Shown: positions 17,589 through 26,692, counted from the stretch's first letter. The stretch: 64,000 nt of DNA from Acidimicrobiales bacterium (GCA_029263175.1 JAJCXZ010000060.1:1-64000); one strand, 5' to 3'. Translations and numbers: made by a program. The notes: generated by a model from the sequence alone, not told the origin.

Positions 17589-18230
17589 ATGAGCGAACAG
17601 ATTCTCGACCAGCTGTACGACGCCGTGGTGGCCGGCGTCGCCGAGGACGCAGCTGCCGCTACCCATACCGGCCTCGACGCGGGCGTCGAGCCGCTTTCAC
17701 TGCTGTTCGACTCGATGATCCCCGCCCTCGAGGAAGTCGGGCGCCTGTTCGAGACGAACGAGATCTTCCTCCCCGAGATGCTGATCTCGGCCCGGGCGAT
17801 GCAGGCGAGCATGAATCTCCTACGCCCGATGCTTGCCGACGAAGCCGCCAGTCGGATCGGCACGTTCGTCATGGGCACTGTGGCCGGCGACATCCACGAC
17901 ATCGGGAAGAACCTCTGCAACGTGATGCTCGAAGGAGTGGGTTTCGAGGTGATCGACCTCGGGGTGAACGTTCCCCCCGAACAGTTCGTCGAAGCCATTC
18001 GAGCCCACAAGCCCGACGCTGTCGGGATCAGCGCGTTCCTGACGACGACGATGTCCGAGCTCGTCACCACGATCGACGCGATTGTCGACGCGGGCCTACG
18101 CGATGGTGTGAAGATCCTCGTCGGCGGAGCACCCGTGACGCAGGAGTACGCCGACCGGATCGGGGCTGACGGCTTCGCCGCTACCGCCGTGACCGCGGCT
18201 CAGCTGACGAAGGAACTGCTGGGGATCTGA
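17589..18230 (+). CDS. corrinoid (B12)-binding methyl carrier protein
   Basis: A 213-aa protein. Residues 1-90 form the helical cap domain, and from about 91 on is the Rossmann-like B12-binding domain with the base-off cobalamin motif DIHDIGKN (lower-ligand His) plus the downstream GISAFLTTTM and VGGAPVTQEYADRIGADGF. It matches MtbC/MtmC-type carriers in length and layout. It sits seven bases after the URO-D-family methyltransferase with its own AGGAAG, forming a two-gene operon. The methyl carrier role is inferred from this pairing. Confidence 0.9.
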   Translation: MSEQILDQLYDAVVAGVAEDAAAATHTGLDAGVEPLSLLFDSMIPALEEVGRLFETNEIFLPEMLISARAMQASMNLLRPMLADEAASRIGTFVMGTVAGDIHDIGKNLCNVMLEGVGFEVIDLGVNVPPEQFVEAIRAHKPDAVGISAFLTTTMSELVTTIDAIVDAGLRDGVKILVGGAPVTQEYADRIGADGFAATAVTAAQLTKELLGI

Positions 18231-18263
18231 CGCCTCGAGGGTCGATGGGATGTGTCGCCCCAC

Positions 18264-21200
18264 CTAGCCGGGCAACTCGGCGACCATCTCGCGGAGCTCA
18301 CGCTTGCGCCGCTCATATGGCGTTGGCTCGAGGGCCTCGAGTGCTTCCGTCGCCACCCGCCGAGCGAGCTCGACGTCGCCATCACGATCTCGAGCGCCGA
18401 GTAGCCGGACCAGGTGCCAAGCCGCGTAGGCCTCATCGAGGACGTATGCGATGGGTCGGCATTGCTCGATCGCCGCCAGGTGCATGTCGATTGCCTGGTC
18501 CGTGCGGCCCTGGAGTTCCAACAAGAGACCCAGGTGATAGTCGACGCCGACCACGTACTGGCCTCCCATCACCGGGCTGCCCAGGCCCGAACCTCGCTTC
18601 AACAGGTCGAAGATCTCAGCGCCCAGCTCGGCCAAGCCGGCCTCCCACGCCAACTCTGCCGCGATCAGAAACGAGATCATCGACGGGTGGGCGGACAGAC
18701 CGGCACGGATTGCCATCTCCGTCGGTTTCTCGGTGCGGGCATGAGGAACCATGGCGGTGATCGATCCCGGCCTGAAGAATCCCTCGCCGCCCTCACTTCC
18801 TTGCACGGGAAGATCCATCTCGTAGCGGGTCCAGGCTGTGCGCCATCTGGGGTACACCGCATCGATCACGTGCTCGAGCCGCGACATGATCGCCGCACTC
18901 TCCTCGACGCGCCCCTGACGGACGGCTTCCACCAACGGGAGGATCTGGAGCATACCCTCGCTCCGAGTGCGCCACCTGGTTGCAGGCTGCTCGGAGATGC
19001 CGGCTGATCGTTCCCACAGCATCCGGCTCGCCATCGCTTCCGCGAGGTCCGCCGACCGAAGCACCGCTGAAGTCCCATCACGCTTCGCGGCTCGCGACGC
19101 TGCGACTCGCCACCGTACGATCTCCTCGCGAGTTGGAATCGTGGAACCGAACGTCACGAGCGCACGATCGAGCGTCGGCGAGTCCATGTCGTCGAAGCTG
19201 TCGAGCAATCCGTCTGAGAAGGACGCGGCTCGGTTGCCATGGCGCTGCTCTACCAGGAGTGCCGCCCTCAAGCTCGGCGTCAATGCCGAGAGCTTCGGTA
19301 TTTGGAGGAGCTGAGCGAGGGTGGAGCCGTCTGCCCCGAGATAGCTTCCCGAGAATACACTCCTGCTGACCTCGACCGCCGCCCGCGCCACCGCCTCAGC
19401 CGAGGCCTCGCTCGCCAGCTCGACCATCGCCGGGAGCATCATGTCCGTGTCATCGAGCCGGTACAGCCGGATACGAGCGGCCGCACAGGCTCCCCGGAGC
19501 CTGATCTCGTCGTCAGGTGAAAGCAAGCCCTCCGTGACATCGACCGCATCCTCGATCAGCGCCAGCGCTTCTTCGAACGCGAACCGGTCAGCCGCCAACG
19601 TCGCCGCTTCGCGGGCCCATCGAGCGACTTCGGCCGGGTCGGCGGCGTGGGCGGCGGCGAGGTAGTGGTGAGCAATCGCGTTGACTGTCGCGTCGTCGTG
19701 GCGGCTGGTCGAAATCAGAGATTCGGCGATGCGGCGATGGAGCCGGAGCCGACGAGCGGTGCTGAACTCCCGGTACAGCGTCTGACGAATCAGAGCGTGA
19801 GAGAACTCGTAGTGATCTGGCTTGCGGGAGTCGACGAGCAGCCCTGCCTCGAGAGTCTCGTCGAGCAGGTCCAGGACTTCGTCCTCGCCGGCGTCACTCA
19901 GCGCCATCAGAAGCTCGCTGTCGATCTCGTCGGGAAACGCCGAGGCGGTGCGCAGGAGCTGATTGGCAGCGTCGGATATGTGGTCCAGCCGACGGCCGAC
20001 CACCTCGCGGACACCCTCGGGTACCGCCTGTTGAAGAGTGCCGGCGTCGGCGGCCGTCCAGCGTCCCTGTTGTCGAACCAGCGCACCCGACTCCATGAAA
20101 TGGCGCAGCATCTCCTGGAGGAAGAACGGATTGCCGGCCGCATCCAGACCCGCTTGCGCCGCCAGACCCCGGCCGGCGTCGGACAGCTCGTGACCGAGGA
20201 CCGCCTCCGTGAGGGCAATCGCTCCGGCCTCGTCGACGCCTCGAACGGCGATCCGTTCGACCCGTTCCTCTCGCCGCAAGTCGGCCAACACGCGTGAGAG
20301 TGGGTGTGCTCGGTCGACTTCCACATCGCGGTAGGTGGCCACGAAGAGGAGCCGACCGGAGGTCACATGCCGAACAAGGTGCAGCAGAAGATCGAGGCTC
20401 GCGCGGTCGGCCCAGTGAATGTCGTCGAGAACCACGACCAACGGCGACGACGACGCGACCTGAAGAAACGACGTCACCGCGTCAAAGATCGGAAGATGGC
20501 TTCCTTCCGCGCCGAGCGCCACGGGTTCGAGGTCCGCGAATCGCGTCGCCAACCCCGGCAGGACAACGGTGAGCATCTCTGCCTGTGCGCCCATCTCGGT
20601 GCGTAGCTCGGCGTCCGACCGAGCATCCGAATAGGTTCCCAGCGCTTCCGTCAGCGGTCGATACGGCGCCGGATGATCCTCCGCGCACCGTCCGTAGACG
20701 ACCGCGGCGCCGTCGTCCTCGTGTAACCGCCGAACGAACTCGGCCGACAGCCTCGTTTTCCCGACCCCAGGCTCGCCGGCAAGCAAGGCGAACGCCGGCC
20801 GGTTGTCGGACCGCACCCGTTCCCAGAGCGAGGTGAGCGAGCTGAGCTGCTCGTCTCTGCCGACGAGGGGGATCGACTTGGCATACTCGAGCTGAGGCGG
20901 AAAGTCCGGAAGGTCGTCGGTACCACGCTCGACGAGCGCGCGTAGCGGCGGGAACCTCCGAGGCAAGGCCGGATGGAGCACCTGGTGCACTCGCTCCGGT
21001 CTGCTCAAGCCGCGAAGGCTCGAGAGCCCGAGCTCCACGGTGGTCACCTCGCTGCTCACGCTGTTGTCGAGGCCCCCCGCTGCCGCACCACCCAGCAGGA
21101 TCTGGCCGCCATGAGCCGCATCGAGAAGACGGGCGGCGAGGTTGAGTGGTGGGCCGAACCAGTCGCCATCGCGCTGATCGGCCCGGCCGGTGCTGATGGC

Positions 21201-22193
21201 CATACGCACGGCAAGCTGCCGGCCGGAGACCACGACGTTCGACAGGTCGAGCTGGGCCGCAACTGCGGCCTGCACTGCGTAGGACGGCGTCGGGAACGTG
21301 GCGAGCATCCCGTCGCCAGTGTGCTTGAAAACCTCGCCTCCCTGGCGCTCGACCGCGGCCTTGATGATCCGGTCGTGTTCGGTGGTCGCCTTCGCCATCT
21401 CGTCGGTGTGGGCCGACCACAGCTGTGTTGAGGCCTCGATGTCGGTGAACAGGAACGACCGCCCCTCCACGGCGGCCAGAGCCTGCGAGGACACTGCCAG
21501 ACCCGCGAGTTCCGGGTCGTGGGCGAGAATCCTTCGTTCCAGCTTCTGCAATGCAGGTCCAGGCTCGATTCCGAGACCGTCGATCAGGTGCTCCCGGGCT
21601 TCTGAGAACGCTCGCAGCGCCTCGGCCTGACGGTCTGCCTGGTAAAGCGCCTGCATCAGCTGACCCCAGAGCGCTTCCCGAAGCGGGTTCTCGGCGACGA
21701 GCTGCCGGAGTGGGCCGATCGCGCCCGCACCGTCACCAGCCGCAATGTTTGCTTCGATTTGGCTCTCGACCGCCCCGAGGTAGCGTTCGGTGAGTCGGGA
21801 AATCGGCGGCGCAAAGCCGTCCGTGGGCACACCCTGAAGAGGCTCGCCCCGCCATATGTCGAGCGCTTCGGACGGTCGGCCCTCATCGAGCAGTCTTTCG
21901 AAGCGCACCAAGTCGACCAGTTCCGGTTCGATCGAGAGGCGATAGCCGTCACCGGACCGATCGATGCAGTCGGCCCCCGCCTTGCGAAGCCGGGTTACAT
22001 AACTCTGAAGCGTCTTGTCGGCCGTGCGAGGCGGATCGTCTCCCCACACCAGCTCGATGATCCTGGACACGGGCACCGTGGTCCCGGGACTGAGCGCCAG
22101 CGCGGCCAGCACCGCCCGGCTCTTCGCGGTGCCGAGATCAATCTCGCGTCCATCCACGAACGCTTCGACAGCTCCGCTCAGTCTGATCTCCAT
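18264..22193 (-). CDS. BTAD/SARP-type regulator fused to class III cyclase and AAA ATPase
   Basis: A 1309-aa protein from ATG 22193. Order: winged helix DNA-binding domain (about 1-90; LGTAKSRAVLAALALSPG), bacterial transcriptional activation domain (about 95-240), class III cyclase (about 250-420), AAA/STAND ATPase (Walker A AGEPGVGKT, Walker B LVVVLDDIHWAD), then helical repeats. The cyclase keeps both metal Asp (FLFTDIEAST, KHTGDGMLA), the Lys and the Asn/Arg pair in LNLAARL, so it may be active. It shares its ATPase and C-terminal half with the kinase-type protein at 3543. It probably binds DNA in response to a ligand. It converges with the corrinoid gene. Confidence 0.85.
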   Translation of the reverse strand: MEIRLSGAVEAFVDGREIDLGTAKSRAVLAALALSPGTTVPVSRIIELVWGDDPPRTADKTLQSYVTRLRKAGADCIDRSGDGYRLSIEPELVDLVRFERLLDEGRPSEALDIWRGEPLQGVPTDGFAPPISRLTERYLGAVESQIEANIAAGDGAGAIGPLRQLVAENPLREALWGQLMQALYQADRQAEALRAFSEAREHLIDGLGIEPGPALQKLERRILAHDPELAGLAVSSQALAAVEGRSFLFTDIEASTQLWSAHTDEMAKATTEHDRIIKAAVERQGGEVFKHTGDGMLATFPTPSYAVQAAVAAQLDLSNVVVSGRQLAVRMAISTGRADQRDGDWFGPPLNLAARLLDAAHGGQILLGGAAAGGLDNSVSSEVTTVELGLSSLRGLSRPERVHQVLHPALPRRFPPLRALVERGTDDLPDFPPQLEYAKSIPLVGRDEQLSSLTSLWERVRSDNRPAFALLAGEPGVGKTRLSAEFVRRLHEDDGAAVVYGRCAEDHPAPYRPLTEALGTYSDARSDAELRTEMGAQAEMLTVVLPGLATRFADLEPVALGAEGSHLPIFDAVTSFLQVASSSPLVVVLDDIHWADRASLDLLLHLVRHVTSGRLLFVATYRDVEVDRAHPLSRVLADLRREERVERIAVRGVDEAGAIALTEAVLGHELSDAGRGLAAQAGLDAAGNPFFLQEMLRHFMESGALVRQQGRWTAADAGTLQQAVPEGVREVVGRRLDHISDAANQLLRTASAFPDEIDSELLMALSDAGEDEVLDLLDETLEAGLLVDSRKPDHYEFSHALIRQTLYREFSTARRLRLHRRIAESLISTSRHDDATVNAIAHHYLAAAHAADPAEVARWAREAATLAADRFAFEEALALIEDAVDVTEGLLSPDDEIRLRGACAAARIRLYRLDDTDMMLPAMVELASEASAEAVARAAVEVSRSVFSGSYLGADGSTLAQLLQIPKLSALTPSLRAALLVEQRHGNRAASFSDGLLDSFDDMDSPTLDRALVTFGSTIPTREEIVRWRVAASRAAKRDGTSAVLRSADLAEAMASRMLWERSAGISEQPATRWRTRSEGMLQILPLVEAVRQGRVEESAAIMSRLEHVIDAVYPRWRTAWTRYEMDLPVQGSEGGEGFFRPGSITAMVPHARTEKPTEMAIRAGLSAHPSMISFLIAAELAWEAGLAELGAEIFDLLKRGSGLGSPVMGGQYVVGVDYHLGLLLELQGRTDQAIDMHLAAIEQCRPIAYVLDEAYAAWHLVRLLGARDRDGDVELARRVATEALEALEPTPYERRKRELREMVAELPG

Positions 22194-22283
22194 CACCTCG
22201 ACCCTAGTGAGCGGCTGGAACAGCGGCCGGTTCGTCCCGCTCAGCCTCTGCCGCGGCCAGCGGCTGCCAGCCATCGGAGCCGC

Positions 22284-22937
22284 TCATCGCAGAACCAACT
22301 CTCGGATCCGAGCGATCGCCGGCGCCGGATCTTCGTCGACCAGCACACCGGCCAGGCCGAGCGCTCTCGCTCCAGCGATGTTCTCAGGGAAGTCGTCAAC
22401 CATCAGGGCCCGCCCAGCATCCGACTGATCGCAACGATCGAGGGCCAGCTGGAAGGCCTCGGGCGAGGGCTTGCGTACTCCGACCTCGCTGGAGTCGATC
22501 ACCTGATCGAACAGCTCGTCCCACTCGGCCAACGAGCCCCAGGTGCTCCGCAGTTCCCGGGCGTTGTTGGTGAGAAGCCCCAAGGTGACGCCCTTCTGTC
22601 CGAGTTCGGCCACCAACTCGATCATCGCTTCCCGAACTGGCTCGGCCATAAGCGGTGCCATCACCTCCATGGGGTCGATCTCGATGCCGAAGCGGCGTTT
22701 GCTCTCGAGGCGGGCCCAGATCCGGCACTCCTCGAGCGCGAGCTCACCGCGCTCCACCCGTTGCCACGGATGCTCCGACTCATTCCCGTAGCCGCCGAGC
22801 ATCAACTCAACCAGAGCCGCCGGGTCGACCCCGGCCTCGCCGGCATGATGTCGGACATGAGCGAGTGGCGATGTGGTGAACACCCCGCCGAAGTCGAAGA
22901 TCACAGTTTCTATTGGAGAGGCGAGCGCTTTTTGCAT
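22284..22937 (-). CDS. HAD-superfamily hydrolase
   Basis: A 217-aa HAD phosphatase/dehalogenase-like protein. Motif I is FDFGGVFTTS with nucleophile Asp15 and Gly where the acid/base Asp usually sits, as in the YihX/epoxide-hydrolase N-terminal branch. Motif II is LTNN, motif III Lys is in RKPSPEAF, and motif IV is VDDFPENIAGA. The cap is of the helical type between motifs I and II. The start is ATG 22937. It lies upstream of the BTAD regulator on the same strand, 90 bp apart. The substrate is unknown. Confidence 0.85.
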   Translation of the reverse strand: MQKALASPIETVIFDFGGVFTTSPLAHVRHHAGEAGVDPAALVELMLGGYGNESEHPWQRVERGELALEECRIWARLESKRRFGIEIDPMEVMAPLMAEPVREAMIELVAELGQKGVTLGLLTNNARELRSTWGSLAEWDELFDQVIDSSEVGVRKPSPEAFQLALDRCDQSDAGRALMVDDFPENIAGARALGLAGVLVDEDPAPAIARIRELVLR

Positions 22938-23005
22938 GGCGACACCATCTCAGCGACGACTCGCACCCCGGTTGCAGCCGGGTTGAATCCGACTTGTGGG
23001 TGCGA

Positions 23006-23293
23006 TCAGGCCTCCACGGTGCAGGCACCGTCGCTGCAATCGATGTCCTTGGTCGCCGCTCGGATGTGTCGGAACCCGATGGCCAGCCCAATGGCGTAGA
23101 CCGCGCCGAAGGCCAGCCCGACTCCAAGGGTGTTTCGACTGACGAGGGCACCGAAGGCGGTGCCGCCGAACAAGAACCCGAGCGCGGCCATGCTGAACGG
23201 CAGGTGGCACGGGCAGAAGATGAACGACCACGCGAGCCACTTTCGGCCCTGCTTCTCGCGGTCAACATCCGAGGAGAGTTCGAGGACGGGCAT
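23006..23293 (-). CDS. MerE-like small membrane protein
   Basis: A 95-aa protein with two transmembrane helices. The first contains FCPCHLPF, followed by GGTAFGAL; the CPCHLP...GTxxGA pattern is that of the mercury transporter MerE and its relatives. The C-terminal tail has two further Cys (DCSDGACTVEA) that could also bind metal. No merA, merR or other mercury gene lies nearby, so a different soft-metal role is possible. The start ATG 23293 lacks a clear ribosome site. Confidence 0.7.
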   Translation of the reverse strand: MPVLELSSDVDREKQGRKWLAWSFIFCPCHLPFSMAALGFLFGGTAFGALVSRNTLGVGLAFGAVYAIGLAIGFRHIRAATKDIDCSDGACTVEA

Positions 23294-23368
23294 ACAGAGA
23301 AGATCGTCGATCGGTGACGGAGTCTTGAGTCCTCGTGACCCCCGGTCGCCGTTGACGTACGATCGGGT

Positions 23369-23965
23369 ATGCCGCGATCCCTTCTTTCGATCATCGGTCT
23401 GAGCGCTGCGCTCGTTTTGTTGGCAGGCGCTTGCGGTGGCGACGGCGATAGCCCCTTCGCTCCCGGTGCCACAGTGCCGACGGACGATGCCTCTGCCGGC
23501 TCCGCGGACTCCGACGACGGCAACAACGGTGACGACGCAACGATCGACGATGCTCCCGTTGGCGTCGACCGCAGTGCCGAGCTGGTTGGCCGATGGAACA
23601 TCACCAACTACGTGCTGCCCGACGGTGGTGGACTGACGAACTGGGTCGGCTCCGAGCAGCCCTACATCGAGTTCTCGGGCGACGGCTCGGTCACCTACCA
23701 CACCGGCTGCAATGGCGGTGGAGGGTCGTACTCCACCTCTGGCACGTACCTCGTGCCGGACTCTGCGCTCGATGACACACCCGAGGGACAACCGATCACG
23801 CTCGGCCCTGCATTCGAGCAGACCGAGATCGGGTGCGACGGATTTCTCGGCGATCAGGACCTCGAGCTACCGGCCAACTTCGGGGCCGCTACCCGGTTCA
23901 TCCTTCGGGACGGCGAGCTCCTCTTGCTCGATGAGTTCATCCTCGTCCTAGCCGAGGGTGTCTGA
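23369..23965 (+). CDS. lipoprotein with META/HslJ-like domain
   Basis: A 198-aa protein. The signal peptide ends in ALVLLAGACGG, then a low-complexity acidic linker (about 28-65), then a beta-rich domain beginning ELVGRWNITNY and continuing YIEFSGDGSVTYHTGCNGGG. The G-R/W...F..DG.v.G..GCN pattern is that of META/HslJ domains. It is probably an envelope stress or structural protein. Its last 18 bp overlap the convergent SRPBCC gene. A paralogue with two META domains is at 32870. Confidence 0.78.
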   Translation: MPRSLLSIIGLSAALVLLAGACGGDGDSPFAPGATVPTDDASAGSADSDDGNNGDDATIDDAPVGVDRSAELVGRWNITNYVLPDGGGLTNWVGSEQPYIEFSGDGSVTYHTGCNGGGGSYSTSGTYLVPDSALDDTPEGQPITLGPAFEQTEIGCDGFLGDQDLELPANFGAATRFILRDGELLLLDEFILVLAEGV

Positions 23966-24412
23966 TCCCCGAAGAGAATCGGCAGCTGCCTCCCACTCCT
24001 TCAAGAGCCCACCGTTGCCCTTTTTCAGGAGTGGCTTCAACACTGGACCGAGCAGGCGGCCGAACGGTCCGCCTTTGGGGGTGAAGTCGGTCTCCATCGT
24101 GATCGTGTGGCCCTTGGCGCTCTTGTCGATGCGAAAGGTGGACGTCGCTCGTTTGAGCGGGACCTTGGTGACCTCGTCGATGCTGATGGTGAGTGTGTGG
24201 CCCTCGTCCCACTCGCGGACCGTCTCCTCCAGCGTGCCTCCCGAGCTCAGGTCGCAGTGCCGCTGGGCACCTACTCCCGACGTTCTCTCGGAGGTCGCGT
24301 GGCTCGCAGTCAGACCGGCTGTCCAGTCGGCGATGTTGGGGAAGTCGGCGAGCACAGCCCAGAGTTCATCTCGACCCTGGGTGGTTTCTCGCGAGACGGT
24401 GAAGTTCGACAT
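23948..24412 (-). CDS. SRPBCC-family (START/Bet v1-like) ligand-binding protein
   Basis: A 154-aa protein. The N-terminal strand and helix SNFTVSRETTQGRDELWAVL, then ADFPNIADWTAGL, followed by alternating strands, is the polyketide cyclase/dehydrase-like helix-grip fold. It starts at ATG 24412 with AAGGAG seven bases upstream. It is divergent from a TetR repressor across a 60-bp AT-rich gap with a perfect inverted repeat, so it is very probably that repressor's target. The ligand is unknown. Confidence 0.82.
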   Translation of the reverse strand: MSNFTVSRETTQGRDELWAVLADFPNIADWTAGLTASHATSERTSGVGAQRHCDLSSGGTLEETVREWDEGHTLTISIDEVTKVPLKRATSTFRIDKSAKGHTITMETDFTPKGGPFGRLLGPVLKPLLKKGNGGLLKEWEAAADSLRGSDTLG

Positions 24413-24431
24413 CTCAGTACTCCTTGATATT

Positions 24432-24461
24432 TACATCAGTCGGTGCAATTAACTTGATGTA
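24432..24461. promoter_or_regulatory. candidate TetR operator in divergent promoter
   Basis: TACATCA (24432-24438) and TGATGTA (24455-24461) form a perfect 7-bp inverted repeat with a 16-bp spacer, in the only markedly AT-rich stretch nearby. It lies between the SRPBCC gene and its divergent TetR regulator. Size and position suit a TetR operator covering both promoters. Confidence 0.55.
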
Positions 24462-24472
24462 CTCTACACAGC

Positions 24473-25072
24473 ATGGTGCAAAAGACAACAGCCGGCCCCA
24501 AGGGACGCGGTAGACCGCCGAAGTTCGACCGCGAGGCGGTGATCGACGCGGCCATCGGCGCGTTTTGGGACGACGGCCTCGAAGGCACTTCTCTTCCCGC
24601 ACTCGAAGCCGCCACCGGCGTCGATCGATCCACGCTCTACAACAGCTTCGGCGGCAAGACCGGCCTGTACGAACTGGCCACGGCGAGGTATCTGGAGAAC
24701 GCACAAGAATGGCTGTTCCGTCCGATGCTCGAAGGATCCGATGATGGCTTCGCCGACGTTCTCGACTTCCTGACCCGACTGAAGACCGGCCTCACCGCGC
24801 CGGATGTTCAGCCCGGCTGTCTCATCATCAACGACATGGCAGCTGGTCCTGACAAAGGGCCGAGCGCTCGCTACCAGCGGCTGCTCGAATCCGGCCTCGG
24901 GGCTGCTTTCGGCCGAACCAACGCGCCGAAGAAGACCGTCGACCAGCGGACCGCGATCGTCGCGTCAGCCGTCATCGGCATCAACCTCATGAGCCGCGCC
25001 GGTCGCACCCGCGCTGAGCTCGCGCACATGATCGACTCGGTCACCCAACAGGTGCGCAGCTGGGCGAGCTGA
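24473..25072 (+). CDS. TetR-family transcriptional regulator
   Basis: A 199-aa protein. After a basic N-terminal arm (GPKGRGRPPKFD) comes the TetR helix-turn-helix: AVIDAAIGAFWDDGLEGTSL, then LEAATGVDRSTLYNSFGGK with the recognition helix and the Tyr/Phe pair. The C-terminal part is helical and would bind an effector. ATG 24473 has no ribosome site close by, so the mRNA may be leaderless. It probably represses itself and the divergent SRPBCC gene. Confidence 0.9.
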   Translation: MVQKTTAGPKGRGRPPKFDREAVIDAAIGAFWDDGLEGTSLPALEAATGVDRSTLYNSFGGKTGLYELATARYLENAQEWLFRPMLEGSDDGFADVLDFLTRLKTGLTAPDVQPGCLIINDMAAGPDKGPSARYQRLLESGLGAAFGRTNAPKKTVDQRTAIVASAVIGINLMSRAGRTRAELAHMIDSVTQQVRSWAS

Positions 25073-25105
25073 GCCAACCGAGAGCGGCCGCCTAAACTCC
25101 GGATC

Positions 25106-25684
25106 ATGCAGACTCCGCCTGTCCTCGAGGAACTCGTCGCCACCTGCAAGGCGGCGCTCGACGACGACTCACCGCACAACACGATCCACGCAGCAATGCG
25201 CGAGCTGTTCGTCGACCCAGTTGCTCTCGCCGCCCAGGTCCCTCGGTTCGCTGAGGACGAGATCGAAACGAGTCCCCGGGGGTTCCGGCTCGGCGGCGAA
25301 CACGTGGCCCATCGCGACGAGCACCTCACCGTCATGGTGCTCGACACGCTGCCCGGCACGATTCAGCCGCCGCACGAGCACAACATGAACGTGGTCATCG
25401 GGGTATTCGAGGGGGCCGAGGAGCAACGCTTCTGGGCCCGTACCGAGAACGGCATTGCCCCCGCCGCCGGCCGGACCCTCGAAACCGGCGATGTCATGCC
25501 CCTCGGTGTTCGCGGCATCCACGCGATCAGCGCTCCCGCGGGCCGGCCCGCCCGCGCGATACACGTCTACCTCGGCGACATCTACAGCGTCGAACGATCG
25601 GTCTTCGACCCTGAAACGCTCGAAGAACACTTGTTCACCGGCGAACGTTACGACGAGTTCTGCCAGGTGGCCGAAAGCGCCTAG
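25106..25684 (+). CDS. cupin-fold metal-dependent protein, cysteine dioxygenase-like
   Basis: A 192-aa protein. The C-terminal 120 residues form a cupin beta-barrel: PPHEHNMNVVIGVFEG supplies two His, and a third comes from GVRGIHAISAP; it ends in AIHVYLGDIY. This arrangement is seen in cysteine dioxygenase-like, COG5553-type proteins that bind Fe(II). The gene lies 33 bp after the TetR gene and overlaps the convergent oxidoreductase by 4 bp. The substrate is unknown. Confidence 0.7.
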   Translation: MQTPPVLEELVATCKAALDDDSPHNTIHAAMRELFVDPVALAAQVPRFAEDEIETSPRGFRLGGEHVAHRDEHLTVMVLDTLPGTIQPPHEHNMNVVIGVFEGAEEQRFWARTENGIAPAAGRTLETGDVMPLGVRGIHAISAPAGRPARAIHVYLGDIYSVERSVFDPETLEEHLFTGERYDEFCQVAESA

Positions 25685-26685
25685 ATCTCGACCGGGTAGT
25701 GAACCCCAAGCTGCGCTCGGACCCTGTCGCAGATGGCGAGGACCGAACGGCTTGCCGACCACGGATGGTCGACACACTGGCGCTCACCCGCTCGCAGGTC
25801 CCGGTTCACGGCGGCGACCTGATGATGAAGTGAGCCGGGCTCCGTTGTGATCGACTCTCGGAGCGTGCCATCCGGATCCGCGATCGTGATGCTCGACGCC
25901 GCATGAAACGGCGCCGCCAGGGTGAGGGTGCGATCGGTTCCGATGATCGTCGCGGTGATGGGCGCGGAATCGTTCAGACCACACGACAAGCGTGCCGACG
26001 CGTCCGCCCGTCCCGGTGCAGAGAAGCGCGCGTCGATAGTGCACTGCGTATCGACCCCGGCGTCGACCGTCCCGCTTGCCTCCCACTCCGTCGGCACTCC
26101 CATGATCCACGTCGCCAACGTGAGGGGATAGATCCCGAGGTCGAGCAGTGCACCGCCGCCCTTGGTCAGGGAGCGCAGCCGATGGTCGGGGTCATCGTCA
26201 ACCGAGATCGTGAAATCGATGTCGAGATGGACGACCGCTCCGATCTCGCCGGCGTGGATTCGGTGCACGGCCTGCACCGGGCCTGGATTGAACCTCATCC
26301 ACATCGCCTCCATCAGGAAACGATCGTTGGCCGCGGCGGCCGCTGTCATTCGGTCGACCTGGACCACCGACAGCGCCATCGGCTTCTCGACCAGCACATG
26401 CTTGCCGGCTTCGAGGAACATCACCGCGTCGTCGGCATGGCCCGGTTGCAGCGAGGCCACGTACACGGCATCGACACCCCGATCGGCTGCGAGGGCGGCG
26501 TAGCTCGGATGTGCGGTCTCGATCGCATGCGCCGCGGCGAACTCGGCAGCCGTCTCGGCCCGGCGAGATCCAACCGCGACGAGCGCCGAGTCGTCGTCGA
26601 GTTCGGCGAAGGCCCGAGCGAACTGGCCGGCGATCCTACCGGTCGCGGCGATGCCCCAGTTGATCGTTCCACGGTGTGGACGCAA
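25681..26685 (-). CDS. Gfo/Idh/MocA-family NAD(P)-dependent oxidoreductase
   Basis: A 334-aa protein. No ATG or GTG fits; TTG 26685 gives LRPHRGTINWGIAATGRIAG, with GGAG ten bases before it, lying over the stop codon of the upstream gene. The Rossmann domain starts at INWGIAATGRIA, the conserved EKPMA (catalytic Lys) is present, and the second domain has GGALLDLGIYPL, typical of the family. It probably oxidises or reduces a sugar-like or inositol-like alcohol. It is the last gene of a three-gene operon with the methyltransferase and PHP genes. Confidence 0.85.
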   Translation of the reverse strand: MRPHRGTINWGIAATGRIAGQFARAFAELDDDSALVAVGSRRAETAAEFAAAHAIETAHPSYAALAADRGVDAVYVASLQPGHADDAVMFLEAGKHVLVEKPMALSVVQVDRMTAAAAANDRFLMEAMWMRFNPGPVQAVHRIHAGEIGAVVHLDIDFTISVDDDPDHRLRSLTKGGGALLDLGIYPLTLATWIMGVPTEWEASGTVDAGVDTQCTIDARFSAPGRADASARLSCGLNDSAPITATIIGTDRTLTLAAPFHAASSITIADPDGTLRESITTEPGSLHHQVAAVNRDLRAGERQCVDHPWSASRSVLAICDRVRAQLGVHYPVEI

Positions 26686-26692
26686 GGCGCCG

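Noticed and set aside
21759-23099. 446-codon open frame on the plus strand opposite the BTAD regulator and HAD genes
   Set aside because: Shadow frame from GC-rich codon bias; its translation lacks domains, while both opposite-strand genes have complete motifs.
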